DNA of 29,867 nucleotides, taken from NCBI GenBank assembly GCA_023129655.1, contig JAGMBN010000003.1:1-29867 (forward strand), written 5' to 3'. The stretch's first letter is position 1, and every line of letters starts with the position of its first letter. Positions 1 through 8,837 of the stretch are shown piece after piece. Below the pieces are notes generated by a model that did not search any database, was not told the DNA's origin, and saw nothing but the letters and a program-made list of their open reading frames with translations. Source of the stretch: a bacterium. Its GTDB lineage: Bacteria; JAHJDO01. Position numbers and translations under genes: made by a program.

Positions 1-2
1 TT

Positions 3-857
3 CATATCAGACTTCATAATATAACCCCTGTAAGCAAGTTCAGCCAAATAAGACATTTCCTGTTCTTCCCTATATATCCGCATGTTACAGTTAATGACCG
101 TATTGTTAAGAAGGTAAAATTAAAGCCTGCCTATCATTCCATAGATGCTGTTTTCAAGCTTAATGCCAAAGGTGCTTCATATAATATATTCTATCTTAAA
201 AATCCTGACCGTCTTGTTCTTGACTTTATAAAAGCAAGCGATAAACGAAAAATTAAGGTAATTGTTATAGACCCGGGTCATGGAGGAAAGGATTTAGGAG
301 CGGTTAGAAGATATACAAAAGGGTTAATATTTTCATATAGGATCAAGGAAAAAGATATTAATCTGGATATTGCAAAACGAGTAAAAAAATATCTTAAAGA
401 CACTGATACAAGGGTAATTTTAACCAGAGAAAAAGACAAGTTCATATCTTTAAAGTATAGAGTCAAATTTGCTAAAAAGTATAAAGCTGATATTTTTGTG
501 AGTATTCATGCAAACGCAGCATGGGACAAGAAAATGAAGGGCATAGAAACATATTATCCCAGAAGAGCTCGGAACAAGAGTGTTTATCTCAGAAAAGAAA
601 GCATAAAACTTGCAGAAAATATTCATGAGAGCCTTATCAGACATATGCGTGCCAAGGACAGAGGTATAAAAAATGCGATGTTCTACGTGCTCAGAAACGC
701 ATATATGCCGGCTATTCTTGTTGAAGTAGGGTTTATTTCAAATTATTATGATGCTAAACTACTAAGAAAATCTTCATATAGAAAGAAAGTGGCACAGGTG
801 ATTGCGCAGGGTATTTTGGAATATAAGAACGAGGTTGAAAAACAAAAGGGAGAGTAA
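3..857 (+). CDS. N-acetylmuramoyl-L-alanine amidase (AMIN + Amidase_3), 5' truncated
   Basis: The frame is open from the window edge, so the start lies upstream. The first ~75 codons look like the end of an AMIN domain (cell-wall targeting), with a typical 'PDRLVLDF' strand. An Amidase_3 zinc hydrolase domain follows. Visible are 'VIVIDPGHGGKDLGA' (first zinc His), a Glu in 'KEKDINLDIA' (second ligand), 'SIHANA' (third, His) and 'VEVGFISN' (catalytic Glu). The family cleaves the amide bond between MurNAc and the L-Ala of stem peptides, in the periplasm, for cell separation. The C-terminus is a short lysine/glutamate-rich tail with no LysM domain. queD begins 6 nt downstream, so the two are probably co-transcribed, although their functions are unrelated. 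The signal peptide, if any, is outside the window. Confidence 0.93.
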   Translation, partial: HIRLHNITPVSKFSQIRHFLFFPIYPHVTVNDRIVKKVKLKPAYHSIDAVFKLNAKGASYNIFYLKNPDRLVLDFIKASDKRKIKVIVIDPGHGGKDLGAVRRYTKGLIFSYRIKEKDINLDIAKRVKKYLKDTDTRVILTREKDKFISLKYRVKFAKKYKADIFVSIHANAAWDKKMKGIETYYPRRARNKSVYLRKESIKLAENIHESLIRHMRAKDRGIKNAMFYVLRNAYMPAILVEVGFISNYYDAKLLRKSSYRKKVAQVIAQGILEYKNEVEKQKGE

Positions 858-863
858 AATAGA

Positions 864-1244
864 ATGTATACAGTGAGAGTAACTGATTCTTTTGCTGCAG
901 CGCATAGCCTTAAATTTTCACAAAGCAAATGCGAGAATCTTCATGGACATAACTGGAAAGTTGAGGTGTTTGTGTGCGGAAGGGGCATTGATAAAAGCGG
1001 CATGTTGATGGACTTTGATAAACTAAAAGCAATATTAAGAAAAATTATAAGTAAATTGGATCATAAAAACCTTGATGACTTGCAGTTTTTAAGGGGACAT
1101 AGCCCCTCCTCAGAGGTAATTGCAGAGTATATCTTTTCAGAACTGGTTCCCAATATTCCTGAGGAGCTTTTGATAAAAGAGGTAAGGGTATGGGAAAGCA
1201 CAGATAGCTGCGCGAGTTATAGTAGTGATAAGGGTAAAAGGTAA
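864..1244 (+). CDS. queD: 6-carboxy-5,6,7,8-tetrahydropterin synthase (QueD)
   Basis: This is a 126-residue protein of the 6-pyruvoyl-tetrahydropterin synthase/QueD family, the usual QueD length. The zinc ligands H14 ('AAAH'), H27 and H29 ('LHGHNW') are present, as are the catalytic Cys C23 just before that motif, the D66-H67 pair and E111 ('VWES'), which anchors the pterin. QueD converts 7,8-dihydroneopterin triphosphate to 6-carboxytetrahydropterin, the second step towards preQ0 and queuosine. ATG start with GGGAG about 11 nt upstream. No other queuosine gene is in the window, so the rest of the pathway must be elsewhere. A PTPS acting in folate or biopterin metabolism is the alternative, but the length and the Cys-x3-His-x-His spacing favour QueD. 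Confidence 0.9.
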   Translation: MYTVRVTDSFAAAHSLKFSQSKCENLHGHNWKVEVFVCGRGIDKSGMLMDFDKLKAILRKIISKLDHKNLDDLQFLRGHSPSSEVIAEYIFSELVPNIPEELLIKEVRVWESTDSCASYSSDKGKR

Positions 1245-1245
1245 A

Positions 1246-2091
1246 GTGATAAGTATTAGGGCAAAAACAATAACAGAGGCAGTGGCTGATCTTTGTATTA
1301 AGGCTAATTATGAACTTCCTGAAGACGTTATAGGGAAGATAAAAGAGGCAGAGCGCAGAGAGAAGTCTGAGCTTGGCAAGTATTGTTTTGACCAGATAAT
1401 GCGTAATCTGCGTATAGCTAAATTGAAGCAGATTCCTATTTGTCAGGATACAGGTATGGTAGTTGTTTTTGTAGAAATAGGACAGAATGTTCATATAACA
1501 GGAGGCAGGCTTACTGATGCAATAAATAGAGGGATAAGAGTTGGGTATAAAAGAGGATATCTACGTAGTTCTATTGTAGATGATCCAATATTTGTCCGCA
1601 AGAATACAGGAGATAATACACCTGCAGTTATACATACAAGTATTACCTCCGGAAGCAAAATCAAGCTCACTGTTGTTCCCAAGGGATTTGGAAGCGAGAA
1701 TATGAGCAGGTTGACTGTGCTTAAGCCTACTGATGGGGCAGAAGGAGTTAAAAAATTTGTTGTAGATACAGTAAAACAGGCAGGCGCTAACCCATGCCCA
1801 CCAAGCATAGTAGGCGTTGGTATTGGGGGAACAATTGAAAAAGCAGCAATGCTTTCAAAACAAGCTCTTATAAGATCTCTTGATGAACATAATCCTGACG
1901 CAAAAATAGCCGAATTAGAGAAACAAATACTTATAGAAATAAATAAGCTTGGTATCGGACCTCAAGGCTTTAGAGGCAGCATAACTGCTTTAAGTGTAAA
2001 TATAGAAACATATCCTACCCATATTGCAGGATTGCCTGTTGCAGTGAATATTGGCTGTTATGTGTCAAGACATGCAAGTGTGATGCTATGA
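1246..2091 (+). CDS. Class I (Fe-S) fumarate hydratase, alpha subunit
   Basis: This is the N-terminal (alpha) half of oxygen-sensitive class I fumarases and L-tartrate dehydratases, which interconvert fumarate and malate. Three cysteines, C66 ('ICQDTG'), C184 ('NPCPPS') and C271 ('NIGCYVSRH'), have spacing close to that of the three [4Fe-4S] ligands of E. coli FumA. I chose the GTG at 1246, just after the queD stop, because it has an AGG a few bases upstream and gives the family-like start 'MISIRAKTITEAV'. An in-frame GTG at 1225 would overlap queD and has no ribosome binding site. The beta subunit overlaps by ATGA. Split alpha/beta genes are typical of anaerobes and archaea. Tartrate dehydratase or a related dehydratase cannot be excluded from sequence alone. 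Confidence 0.9.
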   Translation: MISIRAKTITEAVADLCIKANYELPEDVIGKIKEAERREKSELGKYCFDQIMRNLRIAKLKQIPICQDTGMVVVFVEIGQNVHITGGRLTDAINRGIRVGYKRGYLRSSIVDDPIFVRKNTGDNTPAVIHTSITSGSKIKLTVVPKGFGSENMSRLTVLKPTDGAEGVKKFVVDTVKQAGANPCPPSIVGVGIGGTIEKAAMLSKQALIRSLDEHNPDAKIAELEKQILIEINKLGIGPQGFRGSITALSVNIETYPTHIAGLPVAVNIGCYVSRHASVML

Positions 2092-2621
2092 AAAAAGAAA
2101 AAAGACTAGACACACCTTTAACAGAAGAGGTTAGACGTAATCTGAAAGCAGGCGATAGAGTTCTAATAAACGGTTTTATCTACACAGCGAGGGATATGGC
2201 GCATAAAAGGTTAGTAGAGGCAATCAAGAAAGAGGGTAAATTACCCTTTGATCTGCGTAATCAGATAATCTACTACACAGGACCTACGCCTGCCAGAGAA
2301 GGGGAAATCATAGGCTCATGCGGGCCAACTACGAGTCTCAGAATGGATAAATATACTCCAATATTACTTGGCGCCGGGCTTGGAGGAATAATTGGCAAAG
2401 GTCAGAGATCGGCGGATGTTATAAGCGCCCTTCGCAAGTATAAGTCTGTGTATTTTGCTGCAATAGGCGGCGCAGGAGCGCTTTTGTCTCAAAAGGTAAA
2501 AAGCAAGAAATTTGTAGCCTATAAAGACTTGGAATGTGAAGCGATTTATAGATTAAAAGTAGAAAATTTTCCAGTTATTGTGGCAATTGATACATATGGT
2601 GGGAATATTTATAAAAGATAG
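2088..2621 (+). CDS. Class I (Fe-S) fumarate hydratase, beta subunit
   Basis: A 177-residue beta subunit corresponding to the C-terminal domain of FumA/TtdB. It starts at ATGA overlapping the alpha stop, so the two are translationally coupled. The family signature 'GPTTSLRMD' (substrate carboxylate binding) lies near residues 80-90, followed by the glycine-rich 'AAIGGAGALLS'. Length is normal for a stand-alone beta subunit. It would pair with the alpha subunit in the cytosol to give the fumarase of a partial TCA cycle or fumarate respiration. No other TCA gene is nearby. Confidence 0.9.
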   Translation: MKKEKRLDTPLTEEVRRNLKAGDRVLINGFIYTARDMAHKRLVEAIKKEGKLPFDLRNQIIYYTGPTPAREGEIIGSCGPTTSLRMDKYTPILLGAGLGGIIGKGQRSADVISALRKYKSVYFAAIGGAGALLSQKVKSKKFVAYKDLECEAIYRLKVENFPVIVAIDTYGGNIYKR

Positions 2622-2766
2622 GAGTCAAAGAAATTTCTAATTATCAGTTAAATTTGAAAGAATATTTTGAGGGGAAGACTATTTTTTCTAACCTTATTGT
2701 GATAAGCTATAATAACTTTAAGCAAGAGGTTTCTGTAACAACCAAAAAAATAGAAAAAGGAGAATC
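2622..2766 (+). other. Gap between the fumarase genes and the island, with a 45-codon open stretch
   Basis: 145 nt separate the fumarase operon from the accessory island. A candidate promoter sits in it. One frame is open from 2615 to a TGA at 2786-2788, which overlaps the next gene's start. It contains a TTG at 2654 and would encode 'LKEYFEGKTIFSNLIVISYN...'. It lacks a convincing ribosome binding site and I do not recognise it. It could be chance, or the tail of a lost gene. Confidence 0.3.
2684..2713 (+). promoter_or_regulatory. Candidate sigma-70-type promoter of the accessory island
   Basis: A perfect TATAAT is at 2708-2713. The -35 hexamer 17 nt upstream (TTTCTA, 2685-2690) is weak, 3 of 6 to consensus. 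Transcription would start near 2720, about 45 nt before the first island gene. The next gene has a strong AAGGAG at 2757-2762. The island therefore probably has its own promoter rather than depending on the fumarase operon. Confidence 0.4.
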
Positions 2767-4941
2767 ATGCAAAAATTCATTTCACTGAAACAGGCTCAAG
2801 ACAAATTAACTTTTTCAGGAGATAATGGTGGACTTATCTCTATTGAAAAAGGAGTTCAATCTTTCAAATTCTCCAACAATATGCTCTGGCAGATTATTCT
2901 TAGGAATGAGAAGAGAGAACAGGTTATTGTCAGTAATCAAGACAAAGGTATTTTAAAATATCGTCTGACCAGCTCAAAGATTATCTTATCCTGGGATATG
3001 AGTGGCAGCTTCAGAGGATTAAAAGTCAATGTTACCATTAAATTAAAGGATGGATTGAGTTATTGGGGAATAGAGGTTACAAATAATACTATGTATTCTA
3101 TATGGGAAGTAGATTTCCCATATATTGGAGGAATAGGGAAGATTGCCAAGAATTCCGGCAAAGATTATTTGGCCATCCCCTGGCAGTGGGGAGTATCGGT
3201 TGCTGACCCGATTAAGTTTATATCAGAGGAGGAGTTAAAATATTCCTTTGGAAATGGGGTGGAAAGAAAAGCTCATCAATTAGCTTATGAATATCCAGGA
3301 ATGTACTCTATGCAGTTTCTTGCTTATGGAAACCCTGATTTAAAGGGATTATACATTGGAGCTCATGACGGAGATGCAAATTATAAACGATTTGGCTTTT
3401 ATGGCAAGAAAAATTGTACTGAGGTAGATTACATACTTAAAAACTATCCGGAAGAAATGAAGTCACCTGGCAAAGATTATAAAATGCCTTATGAGGTAGT
3501 TATTGGGATTTTCGATGGCAACTGGTCTCAGGCAAGCCAGATATATAAAAACTGGGCATTGAAACAGGAGTGGTGCACTAAGGGAAAGATTAGCGCAAGA
3601 AAAGATATTCCCGATTGGGTAAAAGAAACAGGCTTATGGTACTGGAACTATAAATATTATCAAAGAAAAGGAGAGCCTGATGATACTATTCCTGCATTGA
3701 TAGACCTCAAAAAAAGGATGAAAGTCCCCATGGCTTTTCACTGGTATGGATGGGACGATAAACACAATGATCTAGAGTATCCTGAATATACTCTGACAAA
3801 AAAAAGGCAGAAAAGATTAGATAGCGCCATAAAACGATTTAAAGAAGAAGGTATCAGAGTTATCCCCTATATGAATGGAAGACTCTGGAATGTAGACACT
3901 AAATCTTGGTATGAAGAAGATGCAGGAAGATATGCCTGCCTGAAGGAAGGACTGGATGAAACAGATATTAAATATTATATTGAGCCTTACGCAAATCGTC
4001 CTTTTGTAGCAATGTGTCCGTTTACAAAATTCTGGCAGGATAAGGTGATTGCTAATACAAAGAAAGTACTTGGATATGGAGTAGATGGAATATACATTGA
4101 CCAGGTATCATCTGCTTATGCTGCGCTCTGTTTTGCTTCTAATCATGGACATAGTATTGGAGGCAACTACTGGTATAAGGGCTATAAAACAATGATGGAG
4201 CGTTTACAAAAAGAAGCAAGAAAAAAATATCCGCAATCTGCTTTTACCTCTGAGTCAGTAATTGAATGCTTTATCGGAGTGTTTGACGCATTTTTGGGAT
4301 ATCAATGCGCAAGTTTTGGCAGTTTTTTTAATAATATGTTTGGCAAAGATTCATTAACCATTCCTTTATTCAGCAGTGTTTATCACGGTTATATTCCCTT
4401 ATATGCAACAGGAGCAACAATCAAAAAAGAAAAGGAGTTTTATCTTGGTACTGCATGGGACGCCTGCGGAGGAATCCAGCCCTCTATAGATGGATACTTC
4501 ACTGAAGATATCGGTAAAAAAGAATATGAACAGAGACTTAAATACATGGAGGAATGGGTAAGAAAATATTATAGAATCAGAGATAAGCTAATAGATGCAG
4601 AATGGTTGCCTGTAAACGATGTAAAAACAAAAATAGAGAAAATAGAATTAGCTGATGGAGTGATAAAAAAAGTACCTGCTGTAGTAACAAGTTTATGGAA
4701 GTGTAAAGATTGGGAGATGATATTTTTAGCTGTTAACCATACGGATAAAAGACAGAAAATGGCTCTATCTTTTAAACCTAATAGATATGGGGTAAATGGA
4801 GAGTGTGATTTAGTAGAAGTCGGTATTGAAAATGAGACAGTTCTATTAAAAAGTAAAAAAGAAATAAAATTCGATATGTCCCTCAAACCAAAGTCAGTAA
4901 ATTTATATCAGATAATATTTTCTGAAAAAGGAGGGTATTGA
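2767..4941 (+). CDS. DUF6259-like glycoside hydrolase family protein
   Basis: This 724-residue protein has an N-terminal beta-sandwich (roughly 1-270), a TIM barrel (about 285-600) and a C-terminal beta-sandwich ending 'LKPKSVNLYQI'. The barrel has strand-end acidic residues typical of retaining glycosidases: D445 in 'YGVDGIYIDQ', a candidate nucleophile, and E496 in 'TSESVIECF', a candidate acid/base. Aromatic clusters such as 'FHWYGWDD' suit sugar stacking. The layout matches the DUF6259 group found in Lentisphaerae, Planctomycetes and relatives, whose substrates are mostly unknown. No signal peptide is visible ('MQKFISLKQ'), so it appears cytosolic, unusual for a polysaccharide-degrading enzyme. 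It has a strong AAGGAG and is followed within 2 nt by another glycosidase-like gene. The catalytic assignments are inferences. Confidence 0.75.
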   Translation: MQKFISLKQAQDKLTFSGDNGGLISIEKGVQSFKFSNNMLWQIILRNEKREQVIVSNQDKGILKYRLTSSKIILSWDMSGSFRGLKVNVTIKLKDGLSYWGIEVTNNTMYSIWEVDFPYIGGIGKIAKNSGKDYLAIPWQWGVSVADPIKFISEEELKYSFGNGVERKAHQLAYEYPGMYSMQFLAYGNPDLKGLYIGAHDGDANYKRFGFYGKKNCTEVDYILKNYPEEMKSPGKDYKMPYEVVIGIFDGNWSQASQIYKNWALKQEWCTKGKISARKDIPDWVKETGLWYWNYKYYQRKGEPDDTIPALIDLKKRMKVPMAFHWYGWDDKHNDLEYPEYTLTKKRQKRLDSAIKRFKEEGIRVIPYMNGRLWNVDTKSWYEEDAGRYACLKEGLDETDIKYYIEPYANRPFVAMCPFTKFWQDKVIANTKKVLGYGVDGIYIDQVSSAYAALCFASNHGHSIGGNYWYKGYKTMMERLQKEARKKYPQSAFTSESVIECFIGVFDAFLGYQCASFGSFFNNMFGKDSLTIPLFSSVYHGYIPLYATGATIKKEKEFYLGTAWDACGGIQPSIDGYFTEDIGKKEYEQRLKYMEEWVRKYYRIRDKLIDAEWLPVNDVKTKIEKIELADGVIKKVPAVVTSLWKCKDWEMIFLAVNHTDKRQKMALSFKPNRYGVNGECDLVEVGIENETVLLKSKKEIKFDMSLKPKSVNLYQIIFSEKGGY

Positions 4942-4943
4942 AA

Positions 4944-6686
4944 ATGTTTTCTTTCCGGCAACTCGAAGTATTTTTTCCTAATAAAGCTAAAAAACGTGCT
5001 CAGTCTAATAATGCGCTTAATTTCGTTTTTGAAACAGGCAGTATTGACGTAATTTTGCAAGAATCCCCAGAATTTGCCAAGCTTATCATAAGAGGATGTA
5101 ACCCCAGTCTTAAGTCCAAACCTTTAAGAATTCGTTTCAAAGTTGATACTGAGTTTGTCCATATTCCTACATGGTTGCACAATCCGCCGGTTTATCGATT
5201 GAACGAGCGTCATGCGTTTTCTCACTTTGGTCTTCCTCAGCGGACAGGAGTTGCCGAAACAGCTTATCCTTTTGATATTGGTTACGCAATTTGTTTAGAT
5301 GCGGGAAAGGACGCTCCTGCCACGATGATAAACTGCGAAACAACAGAGAAGGGACTAGGAATTGAGACGGGCCCGGATGGATTAGTTTTTTGCTTCCTTG
5401 ATGGAACTGACAGATTAGCATTCGAATTGGAATTTACTGTTATTCCAGCGAATAATCTTTTGGAATGTCTGGATAAATACAGGAATTTAACTCCTTATCA
5501 CGGAATTACGGGAAAACAAGCAGCACCAATAATGTGGTTTACAGACTGGAGCTGTTTCAGCCCGGATGGCAATGAGGGTTATCCGGATTTGAATAAATTC
5601 AAAGAAGAGGTTGAATTGGCAAAGCAGCTTGGTGTTGAATATGTTGTTGAAGAAACCTTTGCCTTTCTCTTCGATGAGAAATTTTGGTCCCCCCATAATG
5701 CGAAACAACCTGCAAAACTTGAGTTTCATAAGCAGATGCTTGATATACTCACGGGTGCAGGCATGAAACCGTTAATGTATTGGAATCCTTGCTGGACGAC
5801 TCCACACGCGCTGGATGACCCTGAGTACGGGCTCGGGAAACAAATTCGCAAAATGGCGCACAATCCTGCAGATAACTGGCGCAATAAAAAAATATTTGAG
5901 AAGAACTACCAAATTGACATGAATTGGTGGTCAAACGGGAAGCCGTATCCATCTTACCCTGTGGATACACACCCATCTATGGATATGAGATGTCCAAAAT
6001 GGCGAGAATGGCTTTGTGAACGGATAAAAAAGAGATTAAAAGATTATCCGCAGCTTGCCGGCACATATATAGATACGTGGCCGGCTGGACTTCCAATGTT
6101 CGCAGGCTGTAACAATGCTGAGCATAAAGATGACTACGGTGAAAATGAGTGGTGGAATGCGATTAGAGATTTTATGTGGCAGATTCGTGAAGTAACTAAA
6201 TCCGCTGGCTCAGATAAGGTTTTAATGATAAATGATTCAAGAATGCCGAAAAAAGTACTGGAAGCCTGTGACCTCATTCTCAATGAAGATGATGGTCCTG
6301 TAAAAGATCCACAAAAGGCATTCTGGCATTGCTTTCGTTCTGCTGCCGTCAGACACACTGACCATAAACCATCATTTCAGTTTCATCATTGGAAAAAGGG
6401 AATGAACAACGCGCTCAGAACTCAGTTCTACCTGGCATTTGCCGCTTTTTTCGGACTCGAATACTGTATCTGGCATCAGCAGCACTACGCTCCCGGCCCT
6501 GAAGGAGCCACCGTCCAGGAATACTACCAGACTATTAAAGACCTGCAATGGCTTTTTGACTCTTCTCCTGAGAAGCGTTCTATTACCATTTCCTCAGAAA
6601 CAGGAAATATTGAAAAAATGAGTTTTAAAATTGCTGATAAAAAAGTTCATGTAGATTTTGCCATGAAAAAGCTTAAAATAAAATAA
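4944..6686 (+). CDS. TIM-barrel glycoside hydrolase-like protein
   Basis: A 580-residue protein with an N-terminal beta-rich region (1-170) followed by a TIM barrel with repeated aromatic and acidic strand ends: 'WFTDWSCFSPDG', 'VEETFAFLF', 'YWNPCWTTP', 'GTYIDTWPAG' (D377), 'MINDSRMP' and 'LILNEDDG'. This is the style of GH36/GH-D-like and uncharacterised glycosidases. I cannot name a family. The ATG at 4944 is chosen over the TTG at 4938 because AAGGAGG ends about 9 nt before it. Together with the preceding glycosidase it would form a two-enzyme unit. No signal peptide. Base composition seems higher: 5221-5280 has 28 G+C in 60, against 23 in 3661-3720 of the neighbour, so a separate origin is possible. 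Confidence 0.65.
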   Translation: MFSFRQLEVFFPNKAKKRAQSNNALNFVFETGSIDVILQESPEFAKLIIRGCNPSLKSKPLRIRFKVDTEFVHIPTWLHNPPVYRLNERHAFSHFGLPQRTGVAETAYPFDIGYAICLDAGKDAPATMINCETTEKGLGIETGPDGLVFCFLDGTDRLAFELEFTVIPANNLLECLDKYRNLTPYHGITGKQAAPIMWFTDWSCFSPDGNEGYPDLNKFKEEVELAKQLGVEYVVEETFAFLFDEKFWSPHNAKQPAKLEFHKQMLDILTGAGMKPLMYWNPCWTTPHALDDPEYGLGKQIRKMAHNPADNWRNKKIFEKNYQIDMNWWSNGKPYPSYPVDTHPSMDMRCPKWREWLCERIKKRLKDYPQLAGTYIDTWPAGLPMFAGCNNAEHKDDYGENEWWNAIRDFMWQIREVTKSAGSDKVLMINDSRMPKKVLEACDLILNEDDGPVKDPQKAFWHCFRSAAVRHTDHKPSFQFHHWKKGMNNALRTQFYLAFAAFFGLEYCIWHQQHYAPGPEGATVQEYYQTIKDLQWLFDSSPEKRSITISSETGNIEKMSFKIADKKVHVDFAMKKLKIK

Positions 6687-6735
6687 TAAGTCAATAATAA
6701 AAAATAATATCATGTAAATAAGAGGTTTATGACCG

Positions 6736-7599
6736 ATGGGCGAACCAAAGGTATTCTCCAAGTTACTGGAGGCAAGTCAAGATATAGAGAAAGAAGGTAT
6801 AAGAACGGGTTTTAAAAAACTTGGCTTAAAAAATGGCGATTGTCTAATGGTTCATAGTTCTTTAAGCCGTTTTGGTTATGTAGAAGGGGGAGCAAATACA
6901 GTAATTGATGCTCTTCTGGAGGTGGTAGGAAAAGAAGGTACTATTGGTATGCCTACTTTTTGTAAGTTTAAGATTCCTCTTATCAAAGGTAAACACAAAC
7001 CAGAGACTACTTCAACGCATCTTGGCAAGATCCCCGAGACTTTTAAAAAGAGGGAAGGTGTGATTAGGAATCTACACCCTCTTTATTCCCTATCTTATAA
7101 AGGACCTAAAGCAAAAATACTAATCAGGGGGCAGGATAAATACATCTTTCCTTATGGCAGAAACCACGTCTTTTACAAATTGATGGAGGTAGATGCTTTT
7201 ATCCTATTATTAGGTGTTAGTCACCGAGCAAATTCCATAATTCACATGGCAGAAGAGTTAGTTAATGTTCCCTATTTAGAAGCCAAGAAGTCGGTGAGTA
7301 AAATATTGGTGAGTGATTTCTATAGACTCTCATCCGAGGAACAGAAGGAATGCCGTGAGAAGCATTGGTCTGGACCAAAAAGAGATTTTAATAAAGTGGA
7401 AGAATTGCCTATGGTAAAAGAAATAGTAAAAACTGAGGTTATTGGGAACGCGATTGTTTCTCTTATGCCGGCAAGAGAATTTGTTAACCTAATTGTGAGG
7501 GGATTAAAGGAAAATCCCGAGGCTTTACTCGCTTCTAACAATGACTCGGAGAAGCTTGATAAAGCAGCAACTGTAACCAAAAAAGATAATAAGAAATGA
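6736..7599 (+). CDS. AAC(3)-family N-acetyltransferase
   Basis: A 287-residue member of the Antibiotic_NAT (AAC(3)/YokD/FrbF) fold, close to the usual 260-290. Family landmarks are 'LMVHSSLSRFG' near residue 38, 'ALLEVVGKEGTIGMPTF', 'HPLYSL' and 'LLLGVSHRANSIIHMAEE', where the His and Glu correspond to the catalytic region. Members transfer an acetyl group from acetyl-CoA to an amine on an aminocyclitol or another small molecule. Many are not resistance enzymes. Here it sits among glycosidases, a PLP sugar aminotransferase and amidohydrolases, so acylation of an amino-sugar-like intermediate is more plausible than resistance. ATG start with GAGG about 10 nt upstream. The C-terminal ~25 residues are lysine-rich and probably disordered. 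Confidence 0.8.
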   Translation: MGEPKVFSKLLEASQDIEKEGIRTGFKKLGLKNGDCLMVHSSLSRFGYVEGGANTVIDALLEVVGKEGTIGMPTFCKFKIPLIKGKHKPETTSTHLGKIPETFKKREGVIRNLHPLYSLSYKGPKAKILIRGQDKYIFPYGRNHVFYKLMEVDAFILLLGVSHRANSIIHMAEELVNVPYLEAKKSVSKILVSDFYRLSSEEQKECREKHWSGPKRDFNKVEELPMVKEIVKTEVIGNAIVSLMPAREFVNLIVRGLKENPEALLASNNDSEKLDKAATVTKKDNKK

Positions 7600-7606
7600 G
7601 GATAAA

Positions 7607-8785
7607 ATGAAATCGGTAAAATTTAGAATAAAAGAGGATGGACCTTTTAAAATACTTACGTGGAATGCTGTGCATAAGAATCACGACAGTCTATGGGCTA
7701 TTCATACCGGCAGTGATGGAAATATATATTTCAGCAGTTGTAGTGAGGGGGCTGCATCCAGCGCTCATTTGCTCCGATATGATGTAAAGAGTAACAAATT
7801 ATGGGATTTATTGGATATCGGAGAGCTTTCCGGCGACTCGTGGGATTCAGGGCGTATACCCCAAAGCAAAATTCATACCTGTTTGAGAGAGACGTCAGAT
7901 GGGTATTTATATGGAGTTAGTCACTGCACGGCACCGAATTACGGAGAGACATTGTTGGAAGTAAACGGAAGTTTCGCAGATCCTTATTTCGGAAATAGAG
8001 GAGCGCAGATGTTCAGAGTAAAGATGGATTCAGGCAAAGTTGAATATCTTGGTTTGGCTATTCCCTATGAGGGATGCCGAAGTATGGAAATAATTGAGAA
8101 TTTAAATAAGGCATACTTAGTAAGCTATCCAAGACACTGTCTGTATGAATTTGACATGGAGACAAGAAAGTCTCGCTTAATCGGCAGGATAGGCACATTA
8201 GGAGGCTGGGAGATATTTAAAGATAAAAAAGATAGAATATACGGCTCCTATGATGATGGTCGGTTCTATCGGTATTTACCCCTTGAAGATAGGTTTGAAG
8301 AATTATCTATGAGAGTTCCGGGAATAAATGGCAGGGAAAACTTGTATAATTTCTTTTTTAATGTCAGGAAATTCAGAGATGATTTTATATGCGCAACAGG
8401 ATATTATGACTGTCATATTTTTAGATATAATCCTGAGAAAGGCAAGGAAGGCACTATGGAAGATTATGGTGTTGGCTGGCCTGGAGGCTGGGACGGAAAG
8501 GGCTGGATGCCTCCGTATGTCCAGGCGCCTATATTATATAAGAACAGATGGATATTTTACGGATGCAATATTATTTGGGAGCCGACGCAACTTGTGAGGC
8601 TTGATGTTAAAACCCATGAGAAAAAGCTTATTTCTACCTTGAAATGCGATGATAACTATTCTGCCTGGCTTTCAGAAGGCGCAATATCAAAAGATGAAAA
8701 AACTTTGTTCTTTGCGGACGTAAATATGAAAGCTGTTCCCAGGCTTCTTATGATAGATGTAGAAAAAATTATGGCAGACGTATGA
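7607..8785 (+). CDS. Seven-repeat beta-propeller protein (first of a pair)
   Basis: A 392-residue protein built of repeated blades of the form 'DGxIY...xLxRYDxxSxK'. I count seven: for example 'SDGNIYFSS', 'SDGYLYGVS', 'NKAYLVSYPRHCLYEFD', 'KKDRIYGSYDDGRFYRY', 'DFICATGYYDCHIFRYN', 'RWIFYGCN' and 'EKTLFFADVNMK'. That suits a seven-bladed propeller related to SMP-30/oligogalacturonate-lyase-like or PQQ/YVTN propellers. Conserved His, Cys and Tyr near the blade tips ('YLYGVSHCTAP', 'SYPRHCLY') could line a pocket, but I cannot assign a reaction. No signal peptide is visible, in contrast to most propeller lyases. It starts 7 nt after the acetyltransferase with a GAGG at the stop, so the genes are co-transcribed. 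Confidence 0.6.
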   Translation: MKSVKFRIKEDGPFKILTWNAVHKNHDSLWAIHTGSDGNIYFSSCSEGAASSAHLLRYDVKSNKLWDLLDIGELSGDSWDSGRIPQSKIHTCLRETSDGYLYGVSHCTAPNYGETLLEVNGSFADPYFGNRGAQMFRVKMDSGKVEYLGLAIPYEGCRSMEIIENLNKAYLVSYPRHCLYEFDMETRKSRLIGRIGTLGGWEIFKDKKDRIYGSYDDGRFYRYLPLEDRFEELSMRVPGINGRENLYNFFFNVRKFRDDFICATGYYDCHIFRYNPEKGKEGTMEDYGVGWPGGWDGKGWMPPYVQAPILYKNRWIFYGCNIIWEPTQLVRLDVKTHEKKLISTLKCDDNYSAWLSEGAISKDEKTLFFADVNMKAVPRLLMIDVEKIMADV

Positions 8786-8837
8786 GTGATATTAAAGATG
8801 AATTTTTTAACTCTAATAACCGAAAGGCAGAAGATAA

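Noticed and set aside
1045..1494. Long open frame on the - strand across queD and the fumarase alpha gene
   Set aside because: It is antisense to two genes with clear catalytic motifs and its translation has no recognisable domain or ribosome binding site.
6736..7599. Aminoglycoside resistance gene
   Set aside because: The fold is AAC(3), but the neighbourhood is metabolic and the family includes many enzymes that do not act on antibiotics.
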